The translations under genes were made by a program, and so were the position numbers. A model generated the notes under the pieces. That model was not told the origin of the DNA. It did not search any database and saw only the letters and a list, made by a program, of their open reading frames with translations. This document shows, piece by piece, positions 9,959-21,154 of a stretch of 64,000 nucleotides of DNA. The stretch spans positions 1,488,001-1,552,000 of the forward strand of contig OX337240.1 in the NCBI GenBank assembly GCA_946965045.2, in the 5' to 3' direction. The DNA is from Epithemia pelagica. Lineage: Eukaryota; Bacillariophyta; Bacillariophyceae; Surirellales; Surirellaceae. Each line of letters opens with the position of its first letter. Position 1 is the stretch's first letter.

Positions 9959-10324
9959 CTACAACGGGGATGTTGATGGTGCTGTTTGGGCTCTCGTGGA
10001 ATAATTGCTTCGTTCTCTCTGTTTCTTGCGTTTGTGCCGCTCCCGTGCCGAATTGCTGAGTTCACATTCTGGGCGTGGGTCCAACACGTGCTCTCGGCGA
10101 AATGTTTTGGTGTGGCTTTTGTGTGAACCAACAGAATTCCAAAGATCCTCAATCTGGGAGGCGTACTCCTCGTAGGAAGGATAAGACCGTTCATGGTGAT
10201 ACAACTGATCGCGTGTTGTCTGTCTTTCCGGATACTCAAACACCATGTTCAAAGCTGGTAAGACCATACCATGCTGCTGAAGTTTGGTGTCTTTTCCTTT
10301 CTTCCTCAGATTCTTCTTCTTCAT
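9959..10324 (-). CDS. Small basic protein, short paralog of the neighbouring C2HC-finger protein's N-terminal domain
   Basis: 121 residues from the ATG at 10324. Not a known family, but it aligns with the next gene (10749-12188): KDTKLQQHGMVLPALN against RETNLQHHGILIPGIN, FEYPERQ against LVYPQRS, SVGSHKSHTKTFRREH against KAGSHRGGRKHLRQDH, and LSNSARERHK against LTHSARQTLK. It therefore carries the same unnamed domain (about 85 residues) and lacks the C2HC finger. The tail is basic (ERHKRKKQRERS). Same strand and about 420 bp apart suggests tandem duplication followed by truncation, or a naturally short member. An upstream exon cannot be excluded; the frame upstream is open only to a stop near 10373. 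Confidence 0.55.
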   Translation of the reverse strand: MKKKNLRKKGKDTKLQQHGMVLPALNMVFEYPERQTTRDQLYHHERSYPSYEEYASQIEDLWNSVGSHKSHTKTFRREHVLDPRPECELSNSARERHKRKKQRERSNYSTRAQTAPSTSPL

Positions 10325-10748
10325 AATGGTCCTCGTTGAAATGTGGATTCTGTGTGCTGGTGCCGATAGTGCCTACGAAGGTCTTGATGCGGTTCCATGG
10401 GGTGGATATTTTGTGGAGCATCTTGATTGGAGGGGATGTGATTTGAGAGAACAGAACAACCCTGCAATCAACCACGGAAGTGCGACCTGTTGGACTGATC
10501 TGTTTTCAATCGCGTGTGTTATCAGTTCAAGTGCAAATGGTTATGATTTGTCGTCGTGGTTCACTTCAAAACCTTCAAAAGTGACTGGTGTAGTTTGTAA
10601 ACGGTCAGACCTTCATGCTCGGAAAAGTCATACTCATATAACTATCTATGTATTATGAGGTGCGCAAAAAGTTGCTGGGTGGCTTTCCTTGAAAGAAGCT
10701 TTAGTTCATGGATAGAGCATCAAGGCCACTATACCATCTCGTTTAAAG
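10325..10748. other. Intergenic spacer between the two paralogs
   Basis: No supportable gene. The stretch opposite 10325-10475 reads acidic in one frame (EEEESEEERKRH) but has no homology to the paralog at that position, so it is not added to either gene. Confidence 0.35.
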
Positions 10749-12188
10749 TCACTTTTGATTATTAACTTTACTCCGGAGGAGTTGCTTCATGGAGGATGAC
10801 ACCATAGACTTTTTGCGAACAGGGGTAAGAGGCGTCAGTGAAAATAGGTTGGTATCTGCCAAGTGCAAAGACGTCTTGTCCTCTGTATGCTTGGTACTAG
10901 TACTGGTACTGGTTTCTTTCCTTTTTGTAGCGGGAGACTTTCGGCCCCCCTTCCTACGACTTCTACTTTGTGGTTCGGATCGTGAAATCTGTTCATACGA
11001 TGTTGACGCATGTGCACTGGCCTTGGTCCCAAAACCGGAAAGCCTTGCTTTTTCTTGGCATTGCTTCATCTTCCCCTTGGCTGAATATACACCGTACTTA
11101 CGACAGGACCGTAAATGTTGGCACATAGTGGGATCCCATATCGTTGACGTATACGAGCAGTTTTCACCAAGGCATGCATACATTGTTTTGCCTTCTTTTC
11201 CTCCTTCTGTGCTCTTTTCGTTCGATGGCATTGTCTTTTTTGGCAACCTTTTCTTTTTCCGAATCGTGTCTTGCCCGGTTTCTAGAGGACGCAGGCAAGG
11301 GTAGTGAACTAGAACTGCTTTCTTCAACCCACCCTTTCCTTTTCCTCCAGCGGAGTAGGCGGCGCCGCTCTTGATAAAGTCTGCACACATCATCCGGTTC
11401 GATCGTTTGATAAGCATAGGCTTAACAAGCAATTTCTTTCTTTTCAATGCCGCTTTTCTCTTTTTCTTTTGCATCTTTTCTGTTTGTTTCACGAGTTTTC
11501 TTCGGTTCTCTTCTACAAAGGACCTAAACACTGCCAGGTTCTTACGCCGTCGTTGGGATGATTTGGGGTTGAAATTCGGTTTGAAGGTCATAACAACTGT
11601 CTTGTTGGTAGACCTTGCAAACCTTGGGAGCGCCCCAGGTCCATACTCTTTTAATGTCTGCCGAGCTGAATGTGTGAGGATCAACGGCGGACATGCACCA
11701 TAGTCTTGCCATGTGTGGTCTTGACGAAGGTGCTTTCGGCCGCCACGATGAGAACCAGCTTTCTTCCGAAGATAATCATACTCATACTTTACAAGTGCCC
11801 AATTCCTATTAGCCGCTCGATCAACCCGTGGAATACCTGGACAGGGACTTTTCTTTGAGCGTTGCGGATAAACCAGGCAGACATTAATGCCAGGAATTAA
11901 GATCCCGTGATGTTGCAAGTTGGTCTCCCTTCCACGTCTTGAGAATCCTGTTCCGGCCATGGATTTCTTCTTCATGCTCTTCGGTTTTGTGGATATGCGA
12001 TTTGGAGGATGCCCATTTCTTTTGGATCCTTTGACAGCCTTTGGTGCGGAGGCCGTGGGTTTCGAAGCCTCGGGTTTCTTTTTCTTCTTCTGCGTTGGTT
12101 GCATCGACTCATTCTGCCGTCGGCGTTTCGGAACGACGGCATTTGGACCATTGTTAGGATCCTTGGAAGTTTTGGATTTCTTTTTCAT
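10749..12188 (-). CDS. Basic nuclear-type protein with an unnamed N-terminal domain and one C2HC zinc-finger-like module
   Basis: 479 residues from the ATG at 12188. Very Lys/Arg-rich, with several candidate nuclear localisation stretches (KKKKKPEAS, KKKRKAALKRKKLL). Residues about 85-190 hold a domain shared with the small paralog next door (LQHHGILIPGIN, GSHRGGRKHLRQDH, LTHSARQTLKEYG). Residues 337-382 hold one copy of a finger module: YACLGENC (C339, C344), HLRSC (H358, C362), then YSAKGKMKQCQEKA, i.e. C-x4-C-x13-H-x3-C. The same module occurs six times in the gene at 35585-37598, and the two genes also share a linker: KKLLVKPMLI...ADFIKSG here, KKRLLIKRRLI...ADFTKSG there. Family not recognised. 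DNA or chromatin binding is an inference from basicity and finger spacing only. Confidence 0.75.
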   Translation of the reverse strand: MKKKSKTSKDPNNGPNAVVPKRRRQNESMQPTQKKKKKPEASKPTASAPKAVKGSKRNGHPPNRISTKPKSMKKKSMAGTGFSRRGRETNLQHHGILIPGINVCLVYPQRSKKSPCPGIPRVDRAANRNWALVKYEYDYLRKKAGSHRGGRKHLRQDHTWQDYGACPPLILTHSARQTLKEYGPGALPRFARSTNKTVVMTFKPNFNPKSSQRRRKNLAVFRSFVEENRRKLVKQTEKMQKKKRKAALKRKKLLVKPMLIKRSNRMMCADFIKSGAAYSAGGKGKGGLKKAVLVHYPCLRPLETGQDTIRKKKRLPKKTMPSNEKSTEGGKEGKTMYACLGENCSYTSTIWDPTMCQHLRSCRKYGVYSAKGKMKQCQEKARLSGFGTKASAHASTSYEQISRSEPQSRSRRKGGRKSPATKRKETSTSTSTKHTEDKTSLHLADTNLFSLTPLTPVRKKSMVSSSMKQLLRSKVNNQK

Positions 12189-12402
12189 ACTCCTTGGTTT
12201 TATGGATTCCTTCCTTCCTTTTTGGTCACAGAAAATTTGTAAGATGCCTCTGTGGAGAAATTTTTATGTCGCAATCTGATTGGAGAAGACGCGCGGTCAT
12301 GACATGAGTCCCGCAACATTCCTCACAATTCGGATATCTTAGTAGCCGCGACCTCTCGTGATGGAAAGGGACCTAAAGGTTTGAGACACCTTCGAGCGAA
12401 AC

Positions 12403-14622
12403 TCAAGAGCCGTGGTGAGGAGCAGCCCTTGTGGATTCTGCCGGAACGAGTTTAACGCACACTTTGGCTCGCAATGGGAGGCAATAGACGCATCCATCCG
12501 AAGCCAGGACCCCTCCTTCAAACTTGTCCTTGACACCAATCATGGTCTCACCACAATCGACAATATCCACAAAATCTTTGTTCTCCTCGACAGTATGATC
12601 ATCCGTACTCGCTGCCGGAACAATCCGCAGGACACCCGAGGCTCGTTGTGGAATTCCATACAAGGCTCCATCTCGACAGGCAAATCCGTTTTGAAACTTG
12701 TTTGCGCCGTCCAATAGCAAGGGTCCTACCAGGCACAAGTCATCTGTTTCGCAGTCGATGCGCAACACGCGTTCGGCGTCACAGGGAAAGAGATAGACAA
12801 ATCGGCCGTCCAGGGTCCGTGCACCGCCGAGATATTTGTATCGATGGTCTTGTGGAATCCGGTGTCTGCCCGAACGCAGAATACCTTGGTCACCACCAAC
12901 CGTATACACGCGTTGCTCTGGCACATTGACAACCAAGACGGAGTCGCTATTGTTGGGAAAGCCATAAATCTTGTCCCCTGCCTGAATACCGCCATGCCAT
13001 TTCCAATTGCCATCGGGAAGAAAGTCGCCATTGGACTGTTTCATCAAGGACACCTTGTCTGTTTGGGGATCAATCTTTAGGACGGCGTTGTGATAATGAG
13101 GTATCCCATAAATACATCCATCCGACCCGGCAATTCCACCAAACCATTTGCATCGCGAGGTATGGTGCGGTCCCAAAAAGACAATTTGTTCGGTGACTGG
13201 GTGAAATTTCATGACACGCGTGGCATTGGCCGGTATGGTGTACACCCAACCATTGGATGCCAAAACGCCACCATGATACAGCCAATCCGGACTTTGACAT
13301 CCTTCGCGCAAGGTGTCGTCACCAAACTTGGTGACTTTGTCCGTATAGGGGTTGATTTTCAAAATCGAATGGGAATTACAGGGTAGGGCCACACAACATC
13401 CCCAAGGATAGTCCGGACTGTTCATGGCATCAGCAGGGATTTCGACGCCTCGTAGCCATTTGAACTTGCCCTCAAAGGATGGACCAATGGCATCCATGGT
13501 ACCATCGGCCACTCGAATGCGCATGACACGACGCGCGGTCCCAGGAACTCCGTATACATATCGACCACATGGAGAACAGACACCTCCTAAGTACTTGTCT
13601 TGGCCTTGCAAGGAAAATTTGGAATCCACGGAGGAGGGACGGAGAAATTCGACTCGGGCGTCGCATTTTCTACGGTTCTGCATCACCTTGTCATTTTGGT
13701 CACCATCCTCTTCGAGGCGCAATCCTTGAACAATGGCACGTTTGAGTTCATGTTCCGTATAGTTGTAGGGTAGAAGACCATACAATTGGGCCAACTGTAC
13801 GGTCAACAGGAGTGGACCAGTCCGAAAATAGGAGCGACCGTGGATTGCTGCCTTCTCTTCGTCATGGTCCAGCGCATTCGTCATCGAGTGTTCTTCCTCG
13901 TGGGGAAGGAAATTCCCAGTTCGACGTTCTTTATAGGCCTGCATTTTTCGACTCAACATGGATGTCGGCGTGGCACTTGCTGGTTGCATGCAAGAGAAGG
14001 CACAGGCTACTAGTTCTGTAGTACTGGTCGTATGCGTTGTGGGAGACGGATGGAGTTCCATCGAGATATCGGATCGCCACAACAAGACATGCCCTCGTTT
14101 TAGTTGCACTGAAACCTTTCTGTTGTGAAGCAACACCAGGCCAGGCTCCTCGCTCAACCAAACTGTACTTCGAATCAGTGATGAAGGTGATTCCAGCAGG
14201 GCCTCCTGGACAAACGGCAGTTCACTCTTGTGACCACGACAGCCAAACAAGAAGCCTTCTTTGGACGAATGCAATTCTGGAGTTTGGAGCAAGGGTGTGT
14301 AAACTCGATTGGCCAAGGGTCCGTGAACTTGGCGTCCCAGCAAAAACCCGGCGCCATGCGAAGCAATGAAATCGGGGTGGTGGTTGGATACAAACAAGCG
14401 GTTGGAATTCTCCCATGTGGATGGATCGGATCGTTGAATGGTGCAGTTGGAAGTGTCCTCGAGAAACTCCCACAGCTTGTCGAGGGTCGCTTCACATTCC
14501 TCCTGGGTCAATATTGCCAATGGCACGACATAGTATCCTTCGGCGCCCAGCGCCAGGCGGGCAGTCTCGAGCCACGGAACTTCCTGAACTGACTCCTCGC
14601 TTTCGGACGATGTCGGCTTCAT
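12403..14622 (-). CDS. PhyH-like N-terminal region fused to a C-terminal beta-propeller repeat domain
   Basis: The start is placed at the ATG at 14622 ([14 protein letters not shown], 739 residues); the frame continues upstream only through non-ATG codons. The N-terminal half contains [38 protein letters not shown] and [14 protein letters not shown], which resemble phytanoyl-CoA dioxygenase-like proteins, but a clear H-x-D...H iron triad is not evident. The C-terminal half has at least six repeats of the type KYLGGV...CGRYVYGVP...VMRI, WFGGI...[17 protein letters not shown] and [19 protein letters not shown], spaced about 50 residues, as in six- or seven-bladed propellers. Function is unknown. 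No signal peptide is seen at the chosen start. Confidence 0.75.
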   Translation of the reverse strand: MKPTSSESEESVQEVPWLETARLALGAEGYYVVPLAILTQEECEATLDKLWEFLEDTSNCTIQRSDPSTWENSNRLFVSNHHPDFIASHGAGFLLGRQVHGPLANRVYTPLLQTPELHSSKEGFLFGCRGHKSELPFVQEALLESPSSLIRSTVWLSEEPGLVLLHNRKVSVQLKRGHVLLWRSDISMELHPSPTTHTTSTTELVACAFSCMQPASATPTSMLSRKMQAYKERRTGNFLPHEEEHSMTNALDHDEEKAAIHGRSYFRTGPLLLTVQLAQLYGLLPYNYTEHELKRAIVQGLRLEEDGDQNDKVMQNRRKCDARVEFLRPSSVDSKFSLQGQDKYLGGVCSPCGRYVYGVPGTARRVMRIRVADGTMDAIGPSFEGKFKWLRGVEIPADAMNSPDYPWGCCVALPCNSHSILKINPYTDKVTKFGDDTLREGCQSPDWLYHGGVLASNGWVYTIPANATRVMKFHPVTEQIVFLGPHHTSRCKWFGGIAGSDGCIYGIPHYHNAVLKIDPQTDKVSLMKQSNGDFLPDGNWKWHGGIQAGDKIYGFPNNSDSVLVVNVPEQRVYTVGGDQGILRSGRHRIPQDHRYKYLGGARTLDGRFVYLFPCDAERVLRIDCETDDLCLVGPLLLDGANKFQNGFACRDGALYGIPQRASGVLRIVPAASTDDHTVEENKDFVDIVDCGETMIGVKDKFEGGVLASDGCVYCLPLRAKVCVKLVPAESTRAAPHHGS

Positions 14623-16066
14623 TCTTTTTTCAAATAATGGTGTGGAAAGGATGCGAGAGAGGAGAGGAGGAGAGCAACAGTGGGCGACGGCAAAAGATAT
14701 CTCATGGTTGCGCGCAAAAGCAAAAATTTTGACCCCTTCCGACAAAGAGAGGGGGCGGGTGACAGACCCCCAGATTATGCCTCTTTGTTTTAACCGAGTT
14801 CGCCCTCCTCTCCATTACCTTAATGATGGATGCAACTACAAGCTCTACCTAGAGAATCCATTGAGTATCCCAAGCATCGGATGAAGCCCTTCATGGAGGC
14901 AGCGAAAACCATGTAAATAGAACAGGAAGTGTATTCCAGGCGAAACCTTTGAACTTGACAGATTAATACTGTTGTTTCTCACTGACTCTTGGTTTCCGGC
15001 GAGTGGTCATCTACCAGAAGTTGTCCCGACAGATCCTACCATGCCACCATGTACATGGGTCGGATTATAATGCACGCGATATTCCTGTGCAAGAAAAAGG
15101 TCTGCTCTCTCGACTCATCGTTGTAAACTGTTGTTTAGTTGCAAACTGTTGTTTAGCAGAGAGTCCCAAGATAAATTCCATGATGAATGGAGAATATGGA
15201 CGGAAAGGCTTCAGTTTCCTTCGTTCTTGTGTACACCAAAATCCAAAATCCCTCCTACCATAAAACCATAGGGAGATGGACAATGGGCAATTAGAGAAAG
15301 GGTATCTTTTTATCATCTTTCTTTGTGGGTTGCGCGATGGTTCCACTTCCACGTGAGCGCGTTCTTTGTTGGTGCCTTGCGTCATTGGAATTTGAGATTT
15401 TCTTGCAACTGAGACATGTGTCTCGTATCCCCGAATTCCAATGGTGTGTCGCACAGCCACATACAAAGTCGAGAACCGCGTGTATCTCTATGACTATCTG
15501 ACTTTGTGTACTCCACGAAGCGCGCGAACGGCTCACTCTACAATAGATTGTAATAAGGTGCGTCGTCGGCAGCCGCGGCAACGGTGCCGATGTCCGAGTG
15601 CTGTCCGAATGGTGGAGTGATTGGGGAGCCCCCAAACGGCGGTTTCTTTGGCACGTCACGCGCGCGCGTGACTGCGGCAAAGACGACGACGGTTGATAAC
15701 CGACGAGCCTTTCACCGCCGCGGGGGCCCGAGTTTCTCTTTTTTCTGTTACGCCCCCCTCTCTCCTTTCCATCATCACAGACCCCGGGCCATTGGATATT
15801 CACAACTCACAACATTCTCTCTACCGGTTCATTGCTTTCTCTCTCTCCCTCCCTCATCATCATTTGTGTGCTCCCTGTATACACTCTGCTTCATTGACAT
15901 CCTCGTCTGCTGGAGATCCAGTGTTACGGAAAAGTGATCTTTGTTTGGCAGTGAAACTACAGCATGCAAAGCAAGAAAAGCCGTTTTGGTGGAAGGTGAG
16001 AGTGTTTTGAAACCGTTTTTTGTTGTGACTTGGAGCACAAGAACGTCCAGGAAAAGAACCAAAATA
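14623..16066. other. Divergent intergenic region with two promoters; no gene seen
   Basis: This 1.4-kb region separates the PhyH-propeller gene (minus) from the F-box/kinase gene (plus) and must contain both promoters. It has several open frames on both strands between 15065 and 15940, but they overlap one another, lack recognisable motifs and are rich in Arg/Ser/Cys, which suggests chance frames. A pyrimidine-rich tract at 15830-15860 precedes the start of the plus-strand gene. Confidence 0.45.
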
Positions 16067-19000
16067 ATGAATCTTCATGATGATGACGAGTCATTCGACA
16101 AGGACTTGGAGGAATGGGACAACCGGCAACAAACAGTGACGACTTGGTCAACCACTGTCCAACCAATGTCACAACGTTCCAATCGTCGGACCTTTGCCTC
16201 GCGCCATCGAAGAGGAGCTTCCTCCACCACCAAAAAGCTTCAGCCAAGCAGCAGTAGCACCCCCAAAGTGCTGTTGGAGGGTAACAGTCATTCCAGTAAT
16301 CGAATGGAGGAGATCAGTCCCCATCGGAAACCGGAAAGTGGCCGGATACGTCAAAACAAACGACCTTCCCTGCAACCCAAGCCTTCCCCTTCGCAACATC
16401 ACCCTTATAGTCGATCCTTCTCCATGGGTGCCACGGCACCCCTGTCACCTTCTGTGCCCTCCTTTTTGGGTGTACCCCTCCACAATAACACAAACAGTAG
16501 CAACAAGCCATCGCCTTCTTCGGCCTGGCGTCCTCGGAGAGGCATCCCCGATATGTCTTCTTCTTCTCTAGAAGATGAAGACGAGGAAGAGGACATGATG
16601 ATGATGATCCCTTCTTCTAGACGAGCAGTAGAACCAGCGATTCCTCCCATTCCTCCTTGTTTGGAACGAACTACCTCCTTGCGAAGTCACACGGCAACTC
16701 GCAAACCAACCAGTCGCCGATTGCTCGGACAGCAACCCAAAAGCCAAACCTTGCCTCCACTGGGACCGAGTAGCAGTGGAAGCTTGGGCCTGAACCATTC
16801 GTCGAAACAGCAACGTCTTTCTCCACCTCCCAAGTATGCTCGGTCCTTTTCTCTGGGATCGCAAAACCTGATGCATCACAAACAGGCGGTCCGTGGACCC
16901 CTCGAAGAAGATTTCTTTGCTCCTTCTCCTCAGGTACCGGATGAAGAAGTTCTCTTGTCTCCACCCTCGCCTCCCCTACGTCGATCCTGGACTTCGACGG
17001 CCATGTTGTCAGCAGTCGAAAATGCTCATCCCAATTTCTTGGACGAGCCTAATACCAATCATCATGATGAATTGGATGTCAAGAGGGAACGAAAAAAGAT
17101 GAGAGCCCGACGAGCTTCCATCCAGGGGGCCATCCCATCCTCCCTCTCTTCTCCCAAAGTCGCATCCAGTGCTCCTCCTCCGATTCCACCACGACCTGGA
17201 GGAGCAAGCTTTGCGGTACGGTCACTTTCTTCTGCCTCGTCACCCTCCCATTCGAACAAACGACGGTCCCTTTCCGCCGCCGAAGTATCGGCCAGTGACT
17301 TTTTTGCGGCGGCGACTGCAGCCGGATCGCCCAGTACGTTATCGAGAGCCAGTAGTGGTCGGAAGCGTGGTGTCTGTGGATCTCCCATTGCCGACCTCAT
17401 GGCGGACGATTTGAGTAGCAATACGGGCATGTCGATTTCCCTCAACAGTTGTTCCTCCTCTCTCTCGGTACGACGACGATCCCGAAGTCGAATCTTTTCG
17501 CCACCCACGACTCCGTCTGGAGGAGGTCCCCTCTTGGGCAACCTTGCACTCCCTCCTTCCTTGGATCCACCCCTGGTCGTAGACCACGCCAATGGTGGTG
17601 GTGGTGGCAGCAAAAGTGGTCCAAAACAGACGCTGTCGAGGCGATCCTCCAATGTCACTGCCACCACAAGTAGTAGCAACCATCATCGAAACAACCATTG
17701 GGACCCAGAAGAGGAGTGTCGGGGAATGAATGAGTCGTCCTCAGATGACGACGACAACGAGTCCCATTCCAGTCTTCCAAATCCCAATGACATGTCCATT
17801 GCACACTCTGTCACGGAGGACAGTCATCCCGTTCCAGTCATTACAGTTTCCACCGATACGGCTGCTACCATTCCCACATCCGGCCAAAACCAGCACCAAG
17901 ATGCCAAGGAGAACGATATTCTCGAGTCCATGTCTTCCTACCAAGACATGAAATTTCTCATCAAATCCTTGCGTGAACAGGCCCAAAACGCGCACCGGCG
18001 CGGGGGAAGTGCCTTTGGAGGAGGTCAAAATGCAAGCTGGACCGTCTACCTTCCGGCAGCCTGGCACAGTGAACGTCGGAATGCCTTTTTGCAATGGATC
18101 ACGCAACAGTTTCAGTTTGCACCGCGGCCCTTGGGGAATGCCGTGAGTGTCTTACAAATATCCAAAACTCGGGGACAAGTGGTTTTGGCGCGTCTGGAAG
18201 ACGCTCTCCTGGCTCACAAGAAAAAGGAGATTGAAGAATTGGAGGATCAACAAGCAATCCTGCCGGAAACACCGCAAGTGTCCATGTTGTCGCCCCACCA
18301 CCTTCCACAGACCACCATGGAGTCACGGGGTGCTGTGGTGGCTCCGGTCTTATCACCAGCAGGACTACTGCACACCCATTCGAGGAACGTACCATCGTCC
18401 GAGGATGAGGGAACCAGTGCACTTGCGGCTGGTCTCCAAACCTTGTCGCTGGAGAGACAGGTGGTAGAGAGGAATAAGAAGCGAGAATCCGACGTGTCAC
18501 TGCACGTGGGTGAGGATTTTGTCGAAACCGTGGCCGGTGACCTTCGTCCATCCATGGAACACTCCATGGTAGGAGCAACGGACCTGATGCTCCACCTTCA
18601 TGGTGGCAGCAGCGATCATGAAGAGGAGGACGGCGACGAAGATCCAACCGATGCGGGTGATCTTTCGGACGAAGAGTTGGCCAAGCTTCCGAAATTGTCC
18701 ATTTCGTCTACCAACACAACCTCCATGGGTCGTCTCAGTGCTCCACACCCCATTCAAACGACTTTGGAAGTGATTGAAACGTACGTATTGCATAAAATGA
18801 AACATATATACAGGCAACACGTTCCGTTATGAATACTCTTGTAATCTCATGTTGTTTGTTTCTTGACCAAACAGACCACAAATAAAGCCAGACGAGGGCT
18901 GGGGTTCTCGTCCTATTCCAGGGAAAGATTGGGGGACATCACAGCCATGCGAAGAAACAATTTTGGACGAGCTCTCCGAACGCTTCGATGAGACCTGTCA

Positions 19001-21092
19001 AGCAGCCGGTGTTCGTGACTCTACTGGTGGATTGCCAGTAATGCCTGGTGGGTTAGATATGGAAGAGGAAGAAGACGATATTGCTGGAGATGTCGTCATG
19101 GTGGAGCAACTCGATGATCACGTCGTTCGCCGGCGGAAGGAAGTGTCCATGGCGAAACGCAAACGTATGTCGCTCTGGGCAAGAGCATCACAAGAAGCTT
19201 CTTCGCTCTTGCCCCCAGCGTCTTCGTTCTTCTCCAAACGACAGAGCACAAAGCCAGCGGCGTCATGCCTAGCGGAGAATGAGGAGATTTCCATGCTGCG
19301 ACATGAGTACACGGGAAGCTTTCCCATTCGAGAATCTTCCTTGTGTGAAGTTGATTCCGTGTCGGAAGTATCCGATGAGAAGGTGAAACAAGTGGTTATG
19401 GACGACACGCTTCTTGTAAATATTTTTTCGTTTTTGACGGAAAGCGAAATGCTATGTAGAGCCTCTTTGGTTTGTACAACGTGGGCCAGTGCAGTCACCA
19501 TGGCCCATGCATCACATATGATGGCAAGTGTGGGATACCACCAAGACATTCACGAAGACGAGAATGAGGAGGAGGAGGTTCCAATGACGGACAAGGAAGG
19601 CAGCAGAGTCATGTCGACGGACCGCGACTGGCGATATCTCACTCGAATGTTTCCTTGGGCATGCTTCCTTTCCTCCGGTGCTTTCAAGCGGGTTTTCAAA
19701 GTGCACAATTTGGCCGTAGGTGCTGAAGAAGCGGTGTCTGTTATGGATGTTGACGCTATTGAGGACAAAAAGGTCATTGCTGCAGAGTTGGTCGTTTCAT
19801 CTATGCTCAGTGCTCTCGCTCGACGTGGCATTTGCCCCAACTTTGTCGTTCTACACGGTGTATTTACCCTTCCTTACGATGTACCTAAGTCTCACTGGGG
19901 ATGTGAAACAGTCAAACGTCCCAAGGGTTCCCGGTTCATTCAGGGGAAGAAAATGGGTCGTCCACCACGACAGCCAAAAGACGAGTTTTCTCCAGGTCGA
20001 TATCAATGCATGAGGATGGAACTTTGTTCAGAGGGCGATTTTGAGGAGTATCTCAAGAGACAACAAGGGGGGCGCTTGTCAAACGAAATGGCGCGAGCAA
20101 GTCTTTTCCAAATAGCGTTTGCCTTGCATGCTGCTGCAGAGCGATGCTCCCTCAAACACTATGATATGAAGTTATTGAACGTTTTTGTTCAAGACATCAG
20201 TCACTCAGTCGATGCAGCCCAATCTCAAGTTGTGCTTCGTTATGGTCTTGGATCTCACGTGTTTGCCTTACGGCTGCCTTCAACACATGCATTTTTTGCC
20301 AAACTTGCGGACTACGGGACGGCCAACATTCAGAACGAATCGACGGGTATGTCCGTAACAATTGCTCAGTATACGACAATAGAAAACACTCCACCCGACT
20401 TTATGATCCTTGGGGACGACGCTACTCAGGGACATGGCCACGACAATTTTGGACTGGGTCTATGTATGCTACATCTTTTTACGGGACATGCGCCCTATGA
20501 AGAAATCATGGAAGATATTATTTGTCCACCCATGTTGAAAAGGAAGCTTCGCAACATTTGGGAGAACGAAAACAGAACGAAGTACAGTGTCATTCGGAGT
20601 GTAATACTGACTGACGTTTATAAGGATGAACGTGGTCACATTGTCGAAGGTGAACCGGATGAGACCCTTTATGATACTTTGTATCGATTCCTCGTTTTGT
20701 TCGGACTACCTGAGGAGAAATTCGAGCAGCGCAAGTGTCCTGCGGTATGGAAAGCCATATCAGACGCATTGGAGTGTAAACGATCCGGTGGTCGACGACC
20801 GAAACAGGGGACAGACATTGCTCAGTTTGACAAAGACCGTCAAAAATATTCGATCCACTACGGTACGAACGTTTACATTGCACGAGCACGGCATAGTCTA
20901 GAAGCCATGGAAGGGGGAATGGAACTTCTTTGTCAGTTGTGTTCGTTTGATCCCTCAGCACGTGCTACGGCACTTCAGGTTCTCAATTCCAGATTCATGG
21001 AGCCTTTGAGAGAACCGGAAGGCTCAAATTATGAATATGAGGACAGCTTGGTCTTCTCCTACAACGCATTCTCCACCTTTACTCCGTCCTAA
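16067..21092 (+). CDS. F-box plus protein-kinase-like fusion protein, one intron
   Basis: Exon 1 is 16067-18780, the intron 18781-18874 (GTACGT...AACAG, 94 nt) and exon 2 18875-21092, giving 1,643 residues. The first ATG in the frame is 16067 (MNLHDDDESFDKD). The first 600 residues are Ser/Pro-rich and disordered, followed by a short conserved-looking region (WTVYLPAAWHSERRNAFLQW). An F-box-like segment lies near 1081-1114 (DDTLLVNIFSFLTESEMLCRAS..CTTW). A kinase-like domain follows (about 1160-1635): glycine-loop-like SSGAFKRVFKV, catalytic loop HYDMKLLNVFV (HRD replaced by HYD), metal site KLADYGTAN (DFG as DYG), and GHDNFGLGLCMLHLFTG as the APE-to-F-helix region. The usual beta-3 Ala-x-Lys is not evident (AVSVMDVD), so activity is uncertain. 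F-box proteins usually recruit substrates to SCF ubiquitin ligases; a kinase-like substrate module is an inference. Confidence 0.85.
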
Positions 21093-21154
21093 TCGAGCTA
21101 GCTGAAAAGGTTTCTTAACTTCGATTCTAATTCTTCTCCATTTTAGGCGCATTG

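Noticed and set aside
17062-17679. 205-residue frame antisense to the F-box/kinase gene
   Set aside because: Low-complexity Pro/Arg/Leu composition and complete overlap with a real exon.
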